In this document: piece after piece, positions 8,451 to 17,899 of the stretch
Layout of the letters: each line of letters starts with the position of its first letter
Numbering within the stretch: position 1 is the stretch's first letter
Origin: Veillonella tobetsuensis
GTDB lineage: Bacteria; Bacillota; Negativicutes; Veillonellales; Veillonellaceae
Direction of reading: 5' to 3'
DNA: 64,000 bases
NCBI RefSeq assembly: GCF_001078375.1
Contig: NZ_BBXI01000016.1
Span: forward strand, 88,653 to 152,652
Program-made: the position numbers and the translations under genes
The notes under the pieces: model-generated
Told to the model about the DNA's origin: nothing
The model's input: the letters and a program-made list of their open reading frames with translations, nothing else
Database searches by the model: none

Positions 8451-8479
8451 TTGACGGCTCATTATGCTCTTGATATACT
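8451..8479 (+). promoter_or_regulatory. near-consensus sigma-70 promoter of the candidate small RNA
   Basis: TTGACG (8451-8456), a 17-base spacer, then TATACT (8474-8479). This is among the best promoter matches in the window, and no plus-strand reading frame follows. The predicted start is near 8485-8487. Confidence 0.75.
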
Positions 8480-8485
8480 TAAAAT

Positions 8486-8552
8486 GAAAGAAAAACTTTC
8501 TGTGGTTTGCATCTAGCAAACGGAATTAGTCGCCAGAAGGCGACTTTTTTTT
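8486..8552 (+). ncRNA. candidate small RNA of about 67 nt
   Basis: Directly downstream of a near-consensus promoter are three consecutive small hairpins. They are GAAAG/CTTTC (8486-8500), GTTTGC/GCAAAC (8505-8521) and a terminator AGTCGCC/GGCGACT (8528-8545) followed by eight Ts. No start codon with ribosome binding site lies inside. The final Ts overlap the stop codon of the convergent DUF3800 gene, so the RNA ends exactly at the 3' end of that gene. It could be a trans-acting sRNA or an RNA partner of the neighbouring cassette; function is not shown. Confidence 0.68.
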
Positions 8553-9393
8553 ATGGAAAGCTTTTTAAGCCTACACCTATATATCTAGGATATCCACTTA
8601 ATTTAGGCAATAATAGCTCAAATGCTTGGTCCTTATTTCCATGAGCATAATATTTATAAAATGGATATACACATAAATCGGCCAATTCAAGTATCCAATA
8701 AGATTTCTTATCATCAAGACATTTACACCACTTAGGGTTAAAATATACACCTTTAATCTTTTTAAAGTCCTTAGCAGAAACATATTCAGTTCCAGAATCT
8801 ATAATCTTCTTTATGAAGTCTAATAATTCTTTATCTTCATTTGCACCTCTAGATTCAAGGACTATAACACAAGTCTCGTCATCTTTAATATCAGTAACAA
8901 TTCTTTCTAACACAAAGGTCATACAAAGATCATAAGGTAAATATGGATTAAAATATCGGTTGACATGTTCCCATTTATTAATATGAGAAGCATAAAGTTT
9001 AATCGGAAGTTCTCTCATCATTAAGCTTAGGTCATTTATAAAATTATTATAATTAATTAACTGAGGATTAAATGCACCTTTTTTACCTCGAATTTCTCTA
9101 GAATGAAAACAAACTCGCTTGACTTCTCCTCTATACTCAAAAAGTCCATCTTCCCAGTACTTATTTTTTATCTCCATAATTATATCTTGAGAGTGCTTCA
9201 AGTTATTATTATTTATAGCACAAGCTATAATCGTAAAATGTTTTTCGCTATCGGCAGGTTCTATTCCTTGTTGTTTCGCGTTTTGAACTTGTTTCAAATT
9301 TGCATTACCACTCTCATCAATACCTATTAAGTAATTAACAGACTGAGACATATGATTAATAGTTGTTGGTCGATTTCGCCAATTAGAATTCAT
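8551..9393 (-). CDS. DUF3800 domain-containing protein
   Basis: A 280-residue soluble protein whose pattern fits DUF3800: an N-terminal strand ending in the acidic IDESG motif (D26-E27-S28-G29), a central ER-V-D segment, and a late acidic position in LELADLCVYPFYKY. The family is thought to have an RNase-H-like fold and is often found in mobile or defence regions; no activity is proven here. The start is backed by GAGGAG four bases upstream. It follows the DUF4209 gene by 81 bases on the same strand, and both are AT-rich compared with flanking genes. The stop codon overlaps the U-tract of the oppositely oriented small RNA. Confidence 0.8.
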   Translation of the reverse strand: MNSNWRNRPTTINHMSQSVNYLIGIDESGNANLKQVQNAKQQGIEPADSEKHFTIIACAINNNNLKHSQDIIMEIKNKYWEDGLFEYRGEVKRVCFHSREIRGKKGAFNPQLINYNNFINDLSLMMRELPIKLYASHINKWEHVNRYFNPYLPYDLCMTFVLERIVTDIKDDETCVIVLESRGANEDKELLDFIKKIIDSGTEYVSAKDFKKIKGVYFNPKWCKCLDDKKSYWILELADLCVYPFYKYYAHGNKDQAFELLLPKLSGYPRYIGVGLKSFP

Positions 9394-9474
9394 TTACTCC
9401 TCACTTCTAAAGATACTAATGTAAGATCAATAAGTATACTAATACAGCACTCTAAGGAAATTATTTTATTTTGA

Positions 9475-11244
9475 TTACTTAATCATTAAAATTTGCTTTA
9501 ATTGATTTGAGTCTTTTATTATAGAAAAAGCTTTCTTTGATGTATATAAAATCAACTTTATTAAAGCTCCAAAAAAATAACTATATTCACTTCGCCCTAT
9601 ATCATCTTCATCAAGGAGCCCATGAGCTATATCATTCCTTATATTTCCACAGGCAATCTCGATTAATAGTGATCTAAACAAGAACAAAATATCCGAGTTA
9701 TAGCATTCTAGTAATTCAGCTGTTTCAAATATACTTTTTAATAATTTTACCTGACCTATACCATGATTATCAAATGTGGTAATTGACCCACCACAATTTT
9801 TTGCTAATTCTCTAAATAAGTTTTCCACCTGAGGAGCAAAAATATGCATGGCTTCATATCGTCTATCATTAAAAAATAAATATATAGCATATTTAAATAT
9901 GCTCCCTCTATTCTCTGGTATTATAAGATTATCTTCTACTAAAAAATCTAACGCTTCAGGAGTAACATCAAATGTTTGTTTTATATGATTTATTAAATAT
10001 TCAATACCTAAAGAATAAATTTGTGTTTCAATCAATAGTTTATGTGCCAAATGTCTATCTAACGCAAAAGAATCTGCATCTATATCAATACTAATAATTG
10101 GGTCTAACAAACAAAGTACACGCCCAGTTTTATTAACGATAGACACTGGTATCATTGATGCTAATGGAGATATTTTAAGCTCATCTTTTATCCTTTGTTT
10201 TAAACTATCTTTGCGGGGAAAATCAACCACTTTTAAAAAATAAATTATACATTCTTCTAAGGATAAGCCTTTTATGTCATTTTTAATTTCTTCTATTATT
10301 GATGTAACATTTAATTCAACCTTTAAAGGCTGTAATTGTTCAACTACTAATGGCTCGATTTGTTCTACTTTTTCATGTATAAAAATAGCCTCTTGTGTTT
10401 TCCCATTATTTCTGTATAACTCGATAGCATCTACATAGCATTTTTTAGCTATTAAAATATTATCTAATGAAGATTTAGTTAAACAATCGGCATAATTCAC
10501 AAAGAAATTAGCTAAAGCAATGTTTGTTAATTTAATACTTTCGGACTGTTTTAATACTTTCAAACATTTCAATTTACTTTTATATGCATGTTCGGTCCTA
10601 TATAAGTTATCTTTAGATAGCTCAATCTCCTTGTCTAAAATACCTATTAAATCTGATAATCTGTCTCTATCATATTGTATAAGTATATCTATAAAATATA
10701 TTCGTTTAAAACAATCTCCGTAAGACAAAGCATCAGAAATTATAAAACTATAAATTTGATCACAACAAGACTTAGAGAAATCATCATTTTTAATTTGTGC
10801 AGCAATAAATAAAGCACGTCTTATAATTTCTATATCAAATTTAGAATCTATATTATTTTTTAATACTTTAAATAATTCATAGTAAGCATTAATAGCTATA
10901 TTACTATATTCATAATCTTTTTTTTGAGTCCATATTAAATCAGCTATAAATGCTTTTACATTATTAGATAACTTATTATTAATTTTCTTTAAAAGATTAA
11001 AATCCTCATCACTCAAGTCATCTATATAAAAGCTTCTTGAGCCATCCTCGTATAAAAAAAGAGGATTATAAATTATGTTTCCTTCATTAAACCTAAAACC
11101 TATCTCTGAAATTCTAGCTAATAAATTAAATATATCCTTATCTAAATTCTGAGAGAAATCTGATTCATTATATTTAATAAAAAGTTCGTAATCTAGACCA
11201 TACTCTGTATTATTATACTGACCCAAAAAACTATATATATCCAT
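9475..11244 (-). CDS. DUF4209-like protein with C-terminal HEPN-type RNxxxHG motif
   Basis: A 589-residue soluble, mostly helical protein. The C-terminal 130 residues carry R536-N-D-I-A-H541-G, which fits both the RNxxxHG signature of DUF4209 and the R-x4-H motif of HEPN nucleases. The N-terminal 300 residues are TPR-like helical pairs (for example ANFFVNYADCLTKSS, KKCYVDAIELYRN). I start at the ATG at 11244, preceded by GGGGG at seven bases; an in-frame TTG 18 bases upstream lies inside that site. It is the first gene of an AT-rich pair with DUF3800. A toxin or abortive-infection RNase role is inferred from the motif and context only. Confidence 0.72.
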   Translation of the reverse strand: MDIYSFLGQYNNTEYGLDYELFIKYNESDFSQNLDKDIFNLLARISEIGFRFNEGNIIYNPLFLYEDGSRSFYIDDLSDEDFNLLKKINNKLSNNVKAFIADLIWTQKKDYEYSNIAINAYYELFKVLKNNIDSKFDIEIIRRALFIAAQIKNDDFSKSCCDQIYSFIISDALSYGDCFKRIYFIDILIQYDRDRLSDLIGILDKEIELSKDNLYRTEHAYKSKLKCLKVLKQSESIKLTNIALANFFVNYADCLTKSSLDNILIAKKCYVDAIELYRNNGKTQEAIFIHEKVEQIEPLVVEQLQPLKVELNVTSIIEEIKNDIKGLSLEECIIYFLKVVDFPRKDSLKQRIKDELKISPLASMIPVSIVNKTGRVLCLLDPIISIDIDADSFALDRHLAHKLLIETQIYSLGIEYLINHIKQTFDVTPEALDFLVEDNLIIPENRGSIFKYAIYLFFNDRRYEAMHIFAPQVENLFRELAKNCGGSITTFDNHGIGQVKLLKSIFETAELLECYNSDILFLFRSLLIEIACGNIRNDIAHGLLDEDDIGRSEYSYFFGALIKLILYTSKKAFSIIKDSNQLKQILMIK

Positions 11245-11340
11245 AATCCAGCCCCCAAACAAAAAATAATATATATTTATTGTAACAAACTTCTTGGATT
11301 ATAGCTTTCACAAAAATCTTTTATTAATCCGATAAGAACA

Positions 11341-11381
11341 AAAAACTCTGTAGTACCTTACTTTTGGCTACTACAGAGTTT
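11341..11381 (-). terminator. Rho-independent terminator of the autotransporter gene
   Basis: AAAACTCTGTAGTA (11341-11354) pairs with TACTACAGAGTTTT (11368-11381). The minus strand continues with six Ts. It lies 12 bases beyond the autotransporter stop. Confidence 0.88.
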
Positions 11382-11393
11382 TAATATATTTAA

Positions 11394-13640
11394 TTAGAAA
11401 TTATGTCGTACCCCCGCATCGATACGCCATGTATTATCTATAGTAGCACCAAAGTTTTTCGTAAATGTGCCATATAGGTATGTACTAGGGCGAACGCTCC
11501 AGGAGCCGCCTATTTCCGCATCAAGCCATGTATCTTTCAAATCTAGTTCAGTTTTTACTGTTGGATTACCTGGTGCAGAATAGGTTGTATTCATCTTACC
11601 AGAAAATTCATGAGCCAATGCAAGTTTTGCAAAGATATTAGATTTTTCTGTTTCTTTACCAATGCCAAAACCTAATCTACCCACGGCGGAGTTAATGCCG
11701 TCTGCATTCACATGCATGGATCCACCACCAGCAATATTCGCATCATAAGAAACGCCATTCAAACGACCTACGATGAATTCTACGCTAGGGTCGATGTAGA
11801 AGCCATTTTGTTTCTTAATGCGCTTACCGTATTCGGCGCTCAAGGATGTACCAAATGTGTGGTAATCACCGTTCACACGTTGTCCACCTACCGAATAAAG
11901 TTTGTAATTATTGGACAAACGGTTTCCACGAGCGATAATGTCTAGGTAACGACCATCATCATGTTGTTTTGTGCCATATAGCGCAATGCCACCAATTTTA
12001 CCATCACCACTGCCAACGGCGTAGGAATTGCTAGATGTACTGTAATCTAGGGCACCACCAAAGATCCAGCCATTCGATACCTTATGGTCATAACCAACTT
12101 GAACGCCATTATAGGTCATGCGAGCATCAGCACCATCTGTAATCTTTGATTTACCACCAATATATTTAGCCCATACACCTTGATCTGTATTAGCTAAACG
12201 AAGGTCACCTAAACGACGTTGTAAATCATTTGTATTATTACGCCATGCCATAGCCGTAGATGCAAGAGCGGATTTTGTACCACTTACCAACGAAGATTCA
12301 CCATTATGTTTAACAGTCGCCGTATTACCTACAACAAGATTACCTTGTGCATCAAATGCATCTGTACCAAGTTCTGCAACAGCTGCAGGGCGTGTAATTC
12401 CTTCATTAATTTGAACTGCGGTAGCTAGTTTCTTATCATTTCCAGTATATTGCAATTTATTTGCCAATGCTTGCATTTCCGTACGGTAACTTGCATCATC
12501 AGTTAGATTTTTTGCACTATCCCCTTGCACCATTACATGGCTATTGTCAGCTGCATGTTGGATAATGATTTGCCCCTTACCGTCTTCACTAGCTGGTACA
12601 CCAGCCTTATAATCGGCATTCACAAAGCCGCTATAATTTTGAATGGTAATTGGACGTGCATCGATAGGGTGGATAATACCTGCTGCAGTTGGATTTGCTC
12701 CACCTACGAGATTACGTACTTTACTCCCCTTATATAGGTACGCCGCATTATCCCCAGAAGGACGTTCTTTTTTAGGAGTAGGACGTTCCATACCAATCCA
12801 TTCATTATTCCAAGTAGCCCCATTTTGTAGATAAATATCGGCACCAGAATTATGTGGATTTTTATTGCTTTCAGCATATTCATTCAAAACAGCACCACTA
12901 AGGCTAGAGTTAGGTGTTGTGAAAGCCAGTGCTATATTAGTTGGTTCAACATTATGATTTGGATCACGGCCATAGTCCTTGTTGATAAGGCCCACATTAC
13001 CAACAGCAACTAGGTCCTTAGTACCTGGATGTTTGCCATCAGCGCCTGCATTAACATATACATTCCCTTCTTCTGCTACTACAGAATAGGTATCAGATGT
13101 TTCTACAGGATGCGTGATAATCTTACCGCCTCCATCAACAAGGATATGACCTCGTTGATTGACTTGTAAACCAGAGCCGATAGCATCAATATCTACATTG
13201 CCTTTAACGTGAATATTAGTATCTCCAAAATCTCGGTCCGGATTATCCTTGCTAAGACGTGGTACCTTACCGCCGTAACCAGCATAAACAGCACTCATAT
13301 AATAATGGCCCAATTCTCGTTTAGAAGCAGGCGCGTCATTTTTAAGACGAACCACTAAATCCTTATCTACCGTTAACTGGGATCCAAATCCATTATAGAT
13401 ACCTGTTACATTTTTACTTTTACCTGCATCGGTCAAGCTTTTACCATGTACATTAACCGTTAACGTATCCGTAATATGTTTAACTTCAGGTGCTGTTTGT
13501 ACAGGTGAGCCCATTGTTAAACCGAGCAGTTCTTCTGCTTTATCACTAGACACATTGATTTCAGTAGCCGATGCAGAATAGGACATTCCAGTTAATACTA
13601 ATACAGCCATCACTGCTGCTATATGACGAGGTAGTTTCAT
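11394..13640 (-). CDS. type Va autotransporter
   Basis: A self-secreting outer-membrane protein of 748 residues. A signal peptide (MKLPRHIAAVMAVLVLTGMS, cleavage near SASA-TE) leads into a passenger of roughly residues 27-465, rich in G, N, T and D with beta-helix-like strands. A helix and linker (TAMAWRNNTNDLQRRLGDLR) lead into the C-terminal beta-barrel domain, about 270 residues, from GVWAKYIGG to the terminal aromatic strand AGVRHNF. The terminal phenylalanine is the usual barrel-assembly signal. No protease or lipase motif is visible in the passenger, so an adhesin role is only a guess. It has its own terminator, and a hairpin upstream separates it from the DUF4198 gene. Confidence 0.9.
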   Translation of the reverse strand: MKLPRHIAAVMAVLVLTGMSYSASATEINVSSDKAEELLGLTMGSPVQTAPEVKHITDTLTVNVHGKSLTDAGKSKNVTGIYNGFGSQLTVDKDLVVRLKNDAPASKRELGHYYMSAVYAGYGGKVPRLSKDNPDRDFGDTNIHVKGNVDIDAIGSGLQVNQRGHILVDGGGKIITHPVETSDTYSVVAEEGNVYVNAGADGKHPGTKDLVAVGNVGLINKDYGRDPNHNVEPTNIALAFTTPNSSLSGAVLNEYAESNKNPHNSGADIYLQNGATWNNEWIGMERPTPKKERPSGDNAAYLYKGSKVRNLVGGANPTAAGIIHPIDARPITIQNYSGFVNADYKAGVPASEDGKGQIIIQHAADNSHVMVQGDSAKNLTDDASYRTEMQALANKLQYTGNDKKLATAVQINEGITRPAAVAELGTDAFDAQGNLVVGNTATVKHNGESSLVSGTKSALASTAMAWRNNTNDLQRRLGDLRLANTDQGVWAKYIGGKSKITDGADARMTYNGVQVGYDHKVSNGWIFGGALDYSTSSNSYAVGSGDGKIGGIALYGTKQHDDGRYLDIIARGNRLSNNYKLYSVGGQRVNGDYHTFGTSLSAEYGKRIKKQNGFYIDPSVEFIVGRLNGVSYDANIAGGGSMHVNADGINSAVGRLGFGIGKETEKSNIFAKLALAHEFSGKMNTTYSAPGNPTVKTELDLKDTWLDAEIGGSWSVRPSTYLYGTFTKNFGATIDNTWRIDAGVRHNF

Positions 13641-13719
13641 AAAAATCTCTCTTCTTTCTTATCTATAAACACGGTTCTCTCACGAAACGCGTTCAAACTA
13701 TTATACACAAAAACCTAGA

Positions 13720-13754
13720 AAGACCCCCTAAGTCCAACTTAGGAGGTCTTTTTT
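13720..13754. terminator. terminator between DUF4198 gene and autotransporter
   Basis: AAGACCCCCTAAGT pairs with ACTTAGGAGGTCTT with one mismatch and a CCA loop. A/T runs flank both sides. It lies just 3' of the DUF4198 gene. Confidence 0.8.
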
Positions 13755-13787
13755 ATTCACATACACTGTGAATTTATAACTCAATGA

Positions 13788-14507
13788 TTATTCAGGATCA
13801 ATAATGAAGGACAATGCGCTGAAGTATTTATTTTGTTCGCCTTTAGTTTGAGTTGGGAAGCCTACTTCAACACCTACTACGTTAAGGCCGTTAGCACTTA
13901 CTGTAACAGTTGCTTTACCGTTTGCATCAGCTTGGCTTTCATTAGTAAGGTCGTTGATTACGTCCTTAATAAGTGGAGCGTTAGCATATGGTTTGCCATC
14001 TTTTAATACTTGGATTTCATAAGTATCACCTTTTCTGAGGGTCAACGGGTTAACAGAAGGGATAATTTGAATGAAAGCAGTTTTGTTATTGAAAGGTTTT
14101 GCATCAGCGTTCCAGTAGTGAACATCATATTTAATAGCATGTGTACTTTTTATAGCGCCTGGAACTTCTGTAATTGGTTTATGTACAGTTTTGCCATCTT
14201 TATCTTTAGTCCAATAACCATAGTCAAAGTCAGTTACTGTAATACCCAATTTATCATTTGGTACAACTACTACATTTTTTTCATGTTTAATAACTTGTAC
14301 AGGAATTACCATGCCATTGTTATCTAAACCAATGATGCTTTTTACCATTTCTGGGCTATAAGCATCATCTACAGGGCCTTCGCCAAGTACTAGCGCTTTT
14401 TCATCTAAACGGTTAGCAAAGAACACGCCATGTGCATCAACAGAAGAGCATACACAGCCTGCAGCTAAACCTACAGCAAATAAGGATGCTAATAATTTCT
14501 TATTCAT
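13788..14507 (-). CDS. DUF4198 domain periplasmic protein
   Basis: An exported protein of 239 residues with signal peptide MNKKLLASLFAVGLAAGCVC and likely cleavage at VDA-HG. A cysteine in LAAGC makes a lipoprotein possible, though the lipobox is not ideal. After cleavage a histidine is near the mature N-terminus (HGVFF), as is common in DUF4198/NikM-like proteins linked to nickel or cobalt handling. The remainder is beta-rich with a late Ig-like domain (GDTYEIQVLKDGKPYANAPL, then DANGKATVTVSANGL). The start is moved to the ATG at 14507, five bases after GGAGG; two upstream in-frame codons overlap that site. No transporter gene is adjacent. Confidence 0.78.
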   Translation of the reverse strand: MNKKLLASLFAVGLAAGCVCSSVDAHGVFFANRLDEKALVLGEGPVDDAYSPEMVKSIIGLDNNGMVIPVQVIKHEKNVVVVPNDKLGITVTDFDYGYWTKDKDGKTVHKPITEVPGAIKSTHAIKYDVHYWNADAKPFNNKTAFIQIIPSVNPLTLRKGDTYEIQVLKDGKPYANAPLIKDVINDLTNESQADANGKATVTVSANGLNVVGVEVGFPTQTKGEQNKYFSALSFIIDPE

Positions 14508-14740
14508 AAGAACCTCCATAATCAATAATTTATATCAACAAACTTGACATTATTATACAGCGTTCTAGATGATTCGTATATACCGATACCCCTATAACCA
14601 CGAGTATTATGCGAATTTTATATATTCGGCTATTACTATATCAATCATACATAACTGATAATTTTATCATCTTATTTTCATATGGATATAATAAATAGGA
14701 ATATCTTATGTAGAATTTATATGTATATATACATAACAAA

Positions 14741-14767
14741 AACGACGCCCTACTTAAGAGCGTCGTC
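14741..14767 (-). terminator. Rho-independent terminator of typA
   Basis: ACGACGC (14742-14748) pairs with GCGTCGT (14760-14766). The minus strand continues with five Ts, about 20 bases beyond the typA stop. Confidence 0.82.
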
Positions 14768-14787
14768 ATATTTATCTTGTATACATA

Positions 14788-16599
14788 TTATTTTTTATTT
14801 TTTGCAGCTTTCGCACGTGCAGTACGATCAAGGATTGTTTTACGCATACGAATACTTTCAGGTGTTACTTCAACGAGTTCATCGTCATTGATCCACTCAA
14901 GAGCTTGCTCCAAGGAGAAGATACGAGGTGGAGTCAAGCGAACTGCTTCGTCAGAGGAGCTAGAACGCATGTTAGTAACGTGTTTTTTCTTACATGGATT
15001 AACATCCATATCAAGTTCACGAGTGTTTTCACCGATAACTTGACCTGCATACACATCTTGGTTAGGACCAACGAACAATGTACCACGGTCTTGAACAGAG
15101 TTCAAACCATATGGAGTAGTTTCGCCATTTTCAAAGGCTACCAAGGCACCGCGCGTACGGGAAGGAATTTCCCCTTTGTATGGTGCATAGCCATGGAATA
15201 CATGGTTCATGATACCATTACCTTTTGTAGCTGTTAAGAATTGTGCGCGGAAACCGATCAAACCACGAGCTGGAATTACGAATTCCATACGAAGGTAACC
15301 AGCTAATTCAACCATGTTAGTCAATTCAGCTTTACGTTGACCAAGGTTTTCCATTACTGTACCCATGAATTCTTGTGGTACGTCGATAGTCAATGCTTCC
15401 AATGGTTCACACAATTTATCGTTAATAGTTTTAAAGATTACGCGAGGTTTACCTACTTGTAATTCATAACCTTCACGACGCATTGTTTCAATCAACACCG
15501 CCAAGTGCAATTCTCCACGACCAGATACTTTGAAAGCATCTGCAGAATCAGTTTCTTCTACACGCATAGAAACGTTAGTTTCTACTTCACGGAACAAACG
15601 ATCACGCAAGTGACGAGATGTAACGAATTCACCTTCGCGACCAGCAAATGGAGAGTTATTTACAGAAAATACCATGGACAATGTTGGTTCATCAATCGAG
15701 ATAGATGGCAATGCTTCAGGATTTTCAGCATCCGCTACTGTTTCGCCGATATTGATATCGTCGATACCAGCAAAAGCGATAATATCGCCCATTTCAGCTT
15801 CCTCAGTTTCAACGCGGTTTAAACCATTGTATGTGTATACGCGACCAATTTTCGCTTTACGAGTGCTTTCACCAGTCATGATAGCTACTTGTTGGTTAGG
15901 TTTCATTTTACCGCGAACGATACGACCTACAGCGATTTTACCGATAAAGTTATCGTAATCAAGTGTAGTGATCATGAATTGAAGAGGACCTTCCATATCA
16001 CCTTGTGGTGCAGGAATTTCGTCAATCAATGTTTGGAACAATGGTTCCATGTTCACCGCTTCATCATCCCAGTTAGTTTTAGCCACACCAGCACGAGCAG
16101 ATGCGTATACTACAGGGAAATCGAGTTGGTCATCATCAGCTTCAAGTTCCATGAACAATTCAAGAACTTCGTCTTCAACCTCTTTAACACGTTGGTCAGG
16201 ACGGTCAATTTTGTTGATAACAACGATTGGTTTCAATTTTTGTTCTAATGCTTTACGCAAAACATATTTAGTTTGAGGCATAGGACCTTCGTAAGCGTCT
16301 ACGAGAAGCAATACGCCGTCAACCATGTTAAGTACACGTTCTACTTCACCGCCGAAGTCAGCATGGCCTGGAGTATCAACGATGTTGATTTTGATGCCAT
16401 CATGCATAACTGCAGTGTTTTTAGACAAGATAGTAATACCACGTTCACGTTCCAAATCATTGGAGTCCATTACGCGTTCTGCTACCTTTTCATTTTCACG
16501 GAACACATGGCTTTGTTTTAATAATGCGTCCACCAAAGTAGTTTTACCATGGTCAACGTGGGCGATAATCGCTACATTACGAAGATTTTCGCGAATCAT
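14788..16599 (-). CDS. typA: translational GTPase TypA/BipA
   Basis: A ribosome-associated GTPase of the EF-G/LepA superfamily acting in 50S assembly and stress adaptation. At 603 residues it is the family length. G1 is AHVDHGKTT (residues 13-21), G3 is DTPGHADF, G4 is NKIDRPDQ, and the switch segment ERERGITI is intact. EF-Tu-like domain 2, EF-G-like domains III and V, and the TypA-specific C-terminal domain (ending [10 protein letters not shown]) follow. The start has GGGAGG five bases upstream. It appears monocistronic, with its own terminator and a 209-base upstream gap. Confidence 0.97.
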   Translation of the reverse strand: MIRENLRNVAIIAHVDHGKTTLVDALLKQSHVFRENEKVAERVMDSNDLERERGITILSKNTAVMHDGIKINIVDTPGHADFGGEVERVLNMVDGVLLLVDAYEGPMPQTKYVLRKALEQKLKPIVVINKIDRPDQRVKEVEDEVLELFMELEADDDQLDFPVVYASARAGVAKTNWDDEAVNMEPLFQTLIDEIPAPQGDMEGPLQFMITTLDYDNFIGKIAVGRIVRGKMKPNQQVAIMTGESTRKAKIGRVYTYNGLNRVETEEAEMGDIIAFAGIDDINIGETVADAENPEALPSISIDEPTLSMVFSVNNSPFAGREGEFVTSRHLRDRLFREVETNVSMRVEETDSADAFKVSGRGELHLAVLIETMRREGYELQVGKPRVIFKTINDKLCEPLEALTIDVPQEFMGTVMENLGQRKAELTNMVELAGYLRMEFVIPARGLIGFRAQFLTATKGNGIMNHVFHGYAPYKGEIPSRTRGALVAFENGETTPYGLNSVQDRGTLFVGPNQDVYAGQVIGENTRELDMDVNPCKKKHVTNMRSSSSDEAVRLTPPRIFSLEQALEWINDDELVEVTPESIRMRKTILDRTARAKAAKNKK

Positions 16600-16808
16600 A
16601 AGATCCTCCCTTTAATTCCTTTAGTATATTCTATATCACATAGGACTTCTGAAAGTCGCTATGTCGGTATATTCCCAAAATTGGCAACACTTAATTATAA
16701 CGCAGTCTATAGAAAAAAGTCAAAACAGACGCCTATTCTAATCATGGCAATTTCTACATTTAATTATACTTTTGAGTCATCTTATAGGCCAATCATTGTT
16801 TTTGCCAC

Positions 16809-17759
16809 CTATTTTTTGTATTCTATAGCCCGCCTAGCAGATTGTCGCAATAATAGGATTTGTTCATTCGTTAAATGAAAACAGAATTTAGGAATCATCT
16901 TTTCTATAATCTCTTCATCAGAGGCTTTCAAAATAAATTCTGGCTGTAGTATAGGTTCCAATTCATCAAGTCCAGGATAGTCTTTCCCGATGCTCCAATC
17001 ATGATTCTTATTAAACGGGCACGAGTCTTGGCAATTATCACAACCTATAATCCACTCTTCCAACATATCCTCTGTCACACCTTCTGGCAAATTACCATCA
17101 CCAAAGGTATTGATAAAAGATACACAGGTTAATGGGTTCATTGTAAACGGTGCAGATAGAGATTTCGTTTTACACCCTTGCTGACATAAATCGCAAGTAT
17201 CTGGACATGGTGGTATCTCTAGATTCTGAATATACTCACAAGACTTATCTATTAAATAGGCTACCAATTCATAATTAGAACCTTTAGGACCATAAAAGAA
17301 ATTATTTTTCCTATAAATCCCAAGTCCCGCGGCTACAGAAGCGGGACGCAGAGGAACAACGCCAGCGGGCTTGGCTGTTTCACCGCCAATAAATTGGATA
17401 TTCTTACTACGCAACCACCTTTCGAAAGATCGTCTTCGTTTAGCCTCAACACCATCAGGGGTATTAGCCAACGACAATAATAACCCTTTTGCATATCGCT
17501 TCTGGAGCGAAACAGGAAACTTATAATTTCCAAAATACTCGGTACAAACTACTATGGATTGTGCCCAAGGATAATTATCTTTTAATGCTAGAAAGTCTTT
17601 ACTATGAGCATATACATCTTCACTTTCAGGTACATCTTCTAAACGCTTCGTCAACCGATCTTTATAAAAATCAAGTGCATCAAGAGACACTATACCACAA
17701 CTATCATAGCCACATGCTAGCGCTTTATCATGAATCTCCTGGGCCAACAAAGTATTCAT
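16809..17759 (-). CDS. epoxyqueuosine reductase-like (QueG-type) iron-sulfur protein
   Basis: A 316-residue cytoplasmic protein. The C-terminal two-[4Fe-4S] ferredoxin-type region reads CPDTCDLCQQGC, then TCVSF, then IGCDNCQDSCPFN, matching the double-cluster domain of QueG. The N-terminal segment (CGYDSCGIV) and the central region are QueG-like, but the family includes paralogues with other roles, so queuosine synthesis is probable rather than certain. A C-terminal short repeat typical of longer QueG proteins is absent. The start follows AGGAGG seven bases upstream. A 209-base gap separates it from typA, and no other queuosine gene is in the window. Confidence 0.75.
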   Translation of the reverse strand: MNTLLAQEIHDKALACGYDSCGIVSLDALDFYKDRLTKRLEDVPESEDVYAHSKDFLALKDNYPWAQSIVVCTEYFGNYKFPVSLQKRYAKGLLLSLANTPDGVEAKRRRSFERWLRSKNIQFIGGETAKPAGVVPLRPASVAAGLGIYRKNNFFYGPKGSNYELVAYLIDKSCEYIQNLEIPPCPDTCDLCQQGCKTKSLSAPFTMNPLTCVSFINTFGDGNLPEGVTEDMLEEWIIGCDNCQDSCPFNKNHDWSIGKDYPGLDELEPILQPEFILKASDEEIIEKMIPKFCFHLTNEQILLLRQSARRAIEYKK

Positions 17760-17822
17760 ATCATCGCCTCCTAAACATAGATTAACTATATAGTTATCAT
17801 ACTCTTTTACAGACTATAAAAA

Positions 17823-17879
17823 AAGATTTCTTATGAATTCATCATACCTAAAAAAGGATAACGGTTCATAAGAAATCTT
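17823..17879 (-). terminator. Rho-independent terminator of murB
   Basis: AAGATTTCTTATGAA (17823-17837) pairs perfectly with TTCATAAGAAATCTT (17865-17879). Seven Ts follow on the minus strand. It lies just 3' of the murB stop. Confidence 0.88.
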
Positions 17880-17899
17880 GTATGAGTATTTAGTTTGTA

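Noticed and set aside
11394..14507. Autotransporter and DUF4198 gene as one operon
   Set aside because: A good terminator hairpin at 13720-13754 separates them.
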